From positions 1-24,180 of the forward strand of contig CAZKTU010000084.1 of NCBI GenBank assembly GCA_964555675.1: a DNA stretch of 24,180 nucleotides, given 5' to 3'. The notes beneath the pieces are model-generated. The model had not been told where the DNA came from. It saw only the letters and a list, made by a program, of their open reading frames with translations, and did not search any database. The DNA comes from CAIWXH01 sp964555675. Lineage in GTDB: Bacteria > Chloroflexota > Chloroflexia > Chloroflexales > Chloroflexaceae. Below are positions 22,268 to 24,180 of the stretch, piece after piece; the stretch's first letter is position 1; every line of letters starts with the position of its first letter. Position numbers and translations under genes: made by a program.

Positions 22268-22825
22268 CTACTGGCGCTGCTGGAGCAGCTCTTTGAGCTG
22301 AGCGAGGCAGCGGGCGCGGCTGGGGCCGATGCTGCCGAGGGGCAGGCCGAGGCGCGCGGCCACCTCGCTATAGGCGGGCTCGGCGGGGTCGAAGTAGAGG
22401 GCGAGCAGCAGACGACGGCAGCGCTCGGGCAGGGCGCCCAGGCCGTAGTGCAGCCACTCGACCACCTCCCAGCGCTCCATTGGCTCGCTGCCCGGGGCGG
22501 CGATTGAGGGGAGCAGCTCGTCGAGCAGATCGAGCGAGTCGGGCAACTCGCGGCGGCGGCGGTGGAGGATGCGCTGGGTCTGGCGGTGGGCGACAGTGGC
22601 GAGCCAGGCGCTGAGGCGGGTATCCTCGCGGAGCGAGCCCAGGCTGCGGAAGAGGGCGAGGAAGGCGGTCTGCGTAACGTCCGCCGCATCGTCGCGGCTC
22701 ACGCTGTAGTTCAGCGCGATCGAGAAGACCAGGCGCTCATAGCGCGATACCAGCTGCTCCCAGCCGCGCGGGTCGCCGGCGCGACAGGCCACGATCAGCT
22801 CCCAGTCTGACGAAGAGGCGGTCAT
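22268..22825 (-). CDS. ECF-type RNA polymerase sigma factor
   Basis: This 185-residue group 4 sigma factor has only regions 2 and 4. Region 2 spans about residues 22-92 with the DDAADVTQTAFLALFRSLG core (45-63) and the -10 recognition stretch RLSAWLATVAHRQTQ (70-84). Region 4 spans 118-183, with the recognition helix near YSEVAARLGLPLGSIGPSRARCL (152-173). The SIGPxRARCL wording is, from memory, frequent in ECF factors found beside CHAT proteins. ATG at 22823-22825 is chosen as the family-like start, though no clear ribosome-binding site precedes it; the frame is open to an ATG at 22870, only about five bases from the start predicted from the -10, so a leaderless longer form is possible. It likely directs transcription of the cassette that follows. 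Confidence 0.92.
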   Translation of the reverse strand: MTASSSDWELIVACRAGDPRGWEQLVSRYERLVFSIALNYSVSRDDAADVTQTAFLALFRSLGSLREDTRLSAWLATVAHRQTQRILHRRRRELPDSLDLLDELLPSIAAPGSEPMERWEVVEWLHYGLGALPERCRRLLLALYFDPAEPAYSEVAARLGLPLGSIGPSRARCLAQLKELLQQRQ

Positions 22826-22881
22826 GGCGCCCAGGGTATAGTGGTCGACGGCCCGCGACCAGAGGTACATCGTATCGGCGG

Positions 22882-22887
22882 ATTATA
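22882..22887 (-). promoter_or_regulatory. -10 element for the sigma factor gene
   Basis: The minus strand carries a perfect TATAAT, 57 bases before the chosen sigma factor start codon. No -35 hexamer is recognisable at normal spacing. It is back-to-back with the plus-strand promoter region at 22976. Confidence 0.5.
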
Positions 22888-22975
22888 GCATGGCGTAGGG
22901 CCGGGGCACTACCTTCTTTCGGAGGGAAGCTCGGAGGCGCAGAGGCGGCCCCGGGGGCGGCGGCGAGCGCCATGG

Positions 22976-23052
22976 TACAATAGCGGCGCGGCGCAGCGTC
23001 GCGCCGCCCAGCCTCGGCACCGCCCGGGTGCCCGGACTCAACGGGAGGGGAC
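22976..23052 (+). promoter_or_regulatory. Promoter and structured leader of the plus-strand gene pair
   Basis: TACAAT at 22976-22981 is a candidate -10 without a good -35. The leader that follows holds two GC-rich stems: GCGGCGCG (22983-22990) with 23000-23007, and GGCACC (23016-23021) with GGTGCC (23027-23032). The ribosome-binding site GGGAGGGG lies just before the ATG at 23053. No known riboswitch is recognised, and there is no T run for an attenuator. Confidence 0.4.
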
Positions 23053-23265
23053 ATGCTCACGGTTGACCAGATGGTGGCCTACAGCGAGCGCTCGATCGCG
23101 GCGAAGTTTCTCAGCGCCGACAAAGAGGGGCTGCGCCGCCTACAGCTGGCCCTCGGCGTGCTGATCGAGGCGGCCCAGGATGCCGGCGACAGCGCCAGCG
23201 CCGCCCGCTTCCGCCGACTCGCCGCCACCGCCGCCGACAAGCAAGAGGCCCTGGAGGGCGAGTAA
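23053..23265 (+). CDS. Small helical protein of unknown function
   Basis: This is a 70-residue protein, predicted mostly alpha-helical with alternating charged and alanine/leucine positions (for example LRRLQLALGVLIEAAQDAGD) and no signal peptide, membrane helix or cysteine. I do not recognise the family. A strong ribosome-binding site (GGGAGGGGAC) precedes the ATG, and its stop codon overlaps the start of the threonine ammonia-lyase (TAATG), so both are made from one mRNA and probably in coupled fashion. Codon use is like its neighbours. It could be a small accessory or regulatory partner of the enzyme, but only the gene order supports this. Confidence 0.75.
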   Translation: MLTVDQMVAYSERSIAAKFLSADKEGLRRLQLALGVLIEAAQDAGDSASAARFRRLAATAADKQEALEGE

Positions 23266-24180
23266 TGTCTCTCGTGGTCACCCTCGCCGACATCCAGGCC
23301 GCGCGCCGCACCCTGCGCGACGTCATCCTGGCCACGCCCATCGTGCCGGCCGCGCGCCTCTCGAGCGAGCTGGGCGCCAACATCTTCTATAAGGCCGAGA
23401 ACACGCAGCACAGCGGCTCGTTCAAGATCCGCGGGGCCTACAATACGATCAGCCACCTGAGCGCCGAGGAGCGGAGCCGCGGCGTGATCGCCCCCTCGGC
23501 CGGCAACCACGCCCAGGGCGTGGCCCTGGCCGCCCAGCTCACCGGGGTGCGGGCGACGATCGTCATGCCCGAGCGGGCCCCCCTGACCAAGGTGGTGGCC
23601 ACGCGCCGCCTTGGCGCCGAGGTGGTGCTGCACGGGGCCAGCTTCGACGACGCGGTGGCCCACGCGCGCACCCTGCAGGAGCGCGACGGCTACACCTATC
23701 TGCACGCCTTCGACCACCCGCGGGTGATCGCCGGCCAGGGCACGATCGGCCTCGAGCTGGCCGAGGCCATGCCGGGCCTGAATACGTTGGTCGTGCCGAT
23801 CGGCGGCGGCGGCCTGATCAGCGGCATCGCCATCGCCATGAAGGCCCTCTGCCCCGACGTGCGGATCGTGGGCGTGCAGGCCGCGGGCTGCGCGCCCGTG
23901 CCCGAGTCCCTCGCCGCCGGGCGGCCCTGCGCCGTCGCGACCGCCCACACCATCGCCGACGGGATCGCGGTCAAGCGCCCCGGCGAGCTGACCCTGCCGA
24001 TCATCAGCGCCCTCGTCGACGAGGTGGTCACGGTCGACGAGGACGAGATCGTGCTCGCGATCGCCCACGTGGTCCAGAACAGCCGCCTGGTGGTCGAGGG
24101 CGCGGGCGCGGCCGGGGTGGCCGCCCTGATGAGCGGCAAGGTGCGCCTGCGCCAGGGCGAGCAGGCGGCCACGGTGCTCT
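23265..24180 (+). CDS. Threonine ammonia-lyase (threonine dehydratase), partial at right edge
   Basis: This PLP-dependent enzyme deaminates threonine to 2-oxobutanoate, the first step towards isoleucine, or serves threonine breakdown. From ATG at 23265-23267 about 305 residues are visible before the window ends, with no stop. The PLP-lysine motif HSGSFKIRGAYN is at residues 46-57, the substrate loop PSAGNHAQGVAL follows near 75-86, and the PLP-phosphate glycine loop GGGGLISG is near 183-190. The fold-type II core is thus almost complete. Whether a C-terminal ACT-like regulatory domain follows, which would separate biosynthetic (IlvA) from catabolic (TdcB-like) forms, cannot be seen. Serine racemase is a close relative but less likely. 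Its ATG overlaps the stop of the small upstream gene. Confidence 0.92.
   Translation, partial: MSLVVTLADIQAARRTLRDVILATPIVPAARLSSELGANIFYKAENTQHSGSFKIRGAYNTISHLSAEERSRGVIAPSAGNHAQGVALAAQLTGVRATIVMPERAPLTKVVATRRLGAEVVLHGASFDDAVAHARTLQERDGYTYLHAFDHPRVIAGQGTIGLELAEAMPGLNTLVVPIGGGGLISGIAIAMKALCPDVRIVGVQAAGCAPVPESLAAGRPCAVATAHTIADGIAVKRPGELTLPIISALVDEVVTVDEDEIVLAIAHVVQNSRLVVEGAGAAGVAALMSGKVRLRQGEQAATVL

Noticed and set aside
18524..22825. CRISPR type III-E context for the TPR-CHAT protein
   Set aside because: No repeat-spacer array, gRAMP or other cas gene is present in the window; only the TPR-CHAT and sigma factor pairing is similar.

Overview
The window is GC-rich bacterial DNA (about 70% G+C by eye) with tightly packed genes. 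It most likely comes from a phototrophic member of the Chloroflexota (filamentous anoxygenic phototroph). The main pointer is the C-terminal end of a magnesium chelatase H subunit (bacteriochlorophyll synthesis) at the left edge, next to a glyoxylate bypass pair. The other gene types also suit that group: ECF sigma with TPR-CHAT protein, subtilase, and many glycosyltransferases. The assignment is inference; there is no rRNA or marker gene here.

Layout. (1) 1-629, plus strand: end of bchH, closed by a strong terminator and convergent with the next gene. (2) 691-3900, minus strand: isocitrate lyase, then malate synthase. Although adjacent, they are separated by an intrinsic terminator, and malate synthase has its own -10. 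Both control regions carry the same TTCCA/TGGAA operator array, resembling the IclR box. (3) 3901-4203: a MazG-type nucleotide pyrophosphohydrolase. (4) 4324-16829, minus strand: a ten-gene, mostly overlapping operon. In transcription order it holds two MurG-like glycosyltransferases, a GT4 glycosyltransferase, a heparinase II/III-like protein, two APH-fold kinases, another GT4, a histidine phosphatase, a third APH-fold kinase and an ABC exporter. It looks like an envelope glycan or glycolipid locus; the product is unknown. (5) 17035-22825, minus strand: an ECF sigma factor, a small protein with an anti-sigma-like N-terminus and a beta-sandwich-like C-terminus, a TPR-CHAT caspase-like protease with intact His/Cys dyad, and a secreted subtilase. 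(6) 23053-24180, plus strand: a small helical protein overlapping a threonine ammonia-lyase that runs off the window.

The most notable observations are regulatory. A two-part element, GTATTTTC-N13-GTATG, occurs three times on the minus strand with identical spacing: before the glycan operon, before the ABC exporter at its end, and before the anti-sigma-like/CHAT genes. In each copy the ATG inside GTATG opens a short reading frame. Two of these end in a 4-base ATGA overlap with the next start codon, and the third runs in frame into the next gene. This ties the CHAT/sigma cassette to the glycan operon and suggests one regulon. The working hypothesis is that the CHAT protease relieves an ECF sigma factor from a soluble anti-sigma-like partner, and that this or a shared RNA/DNA element controls envelope glycan genes.
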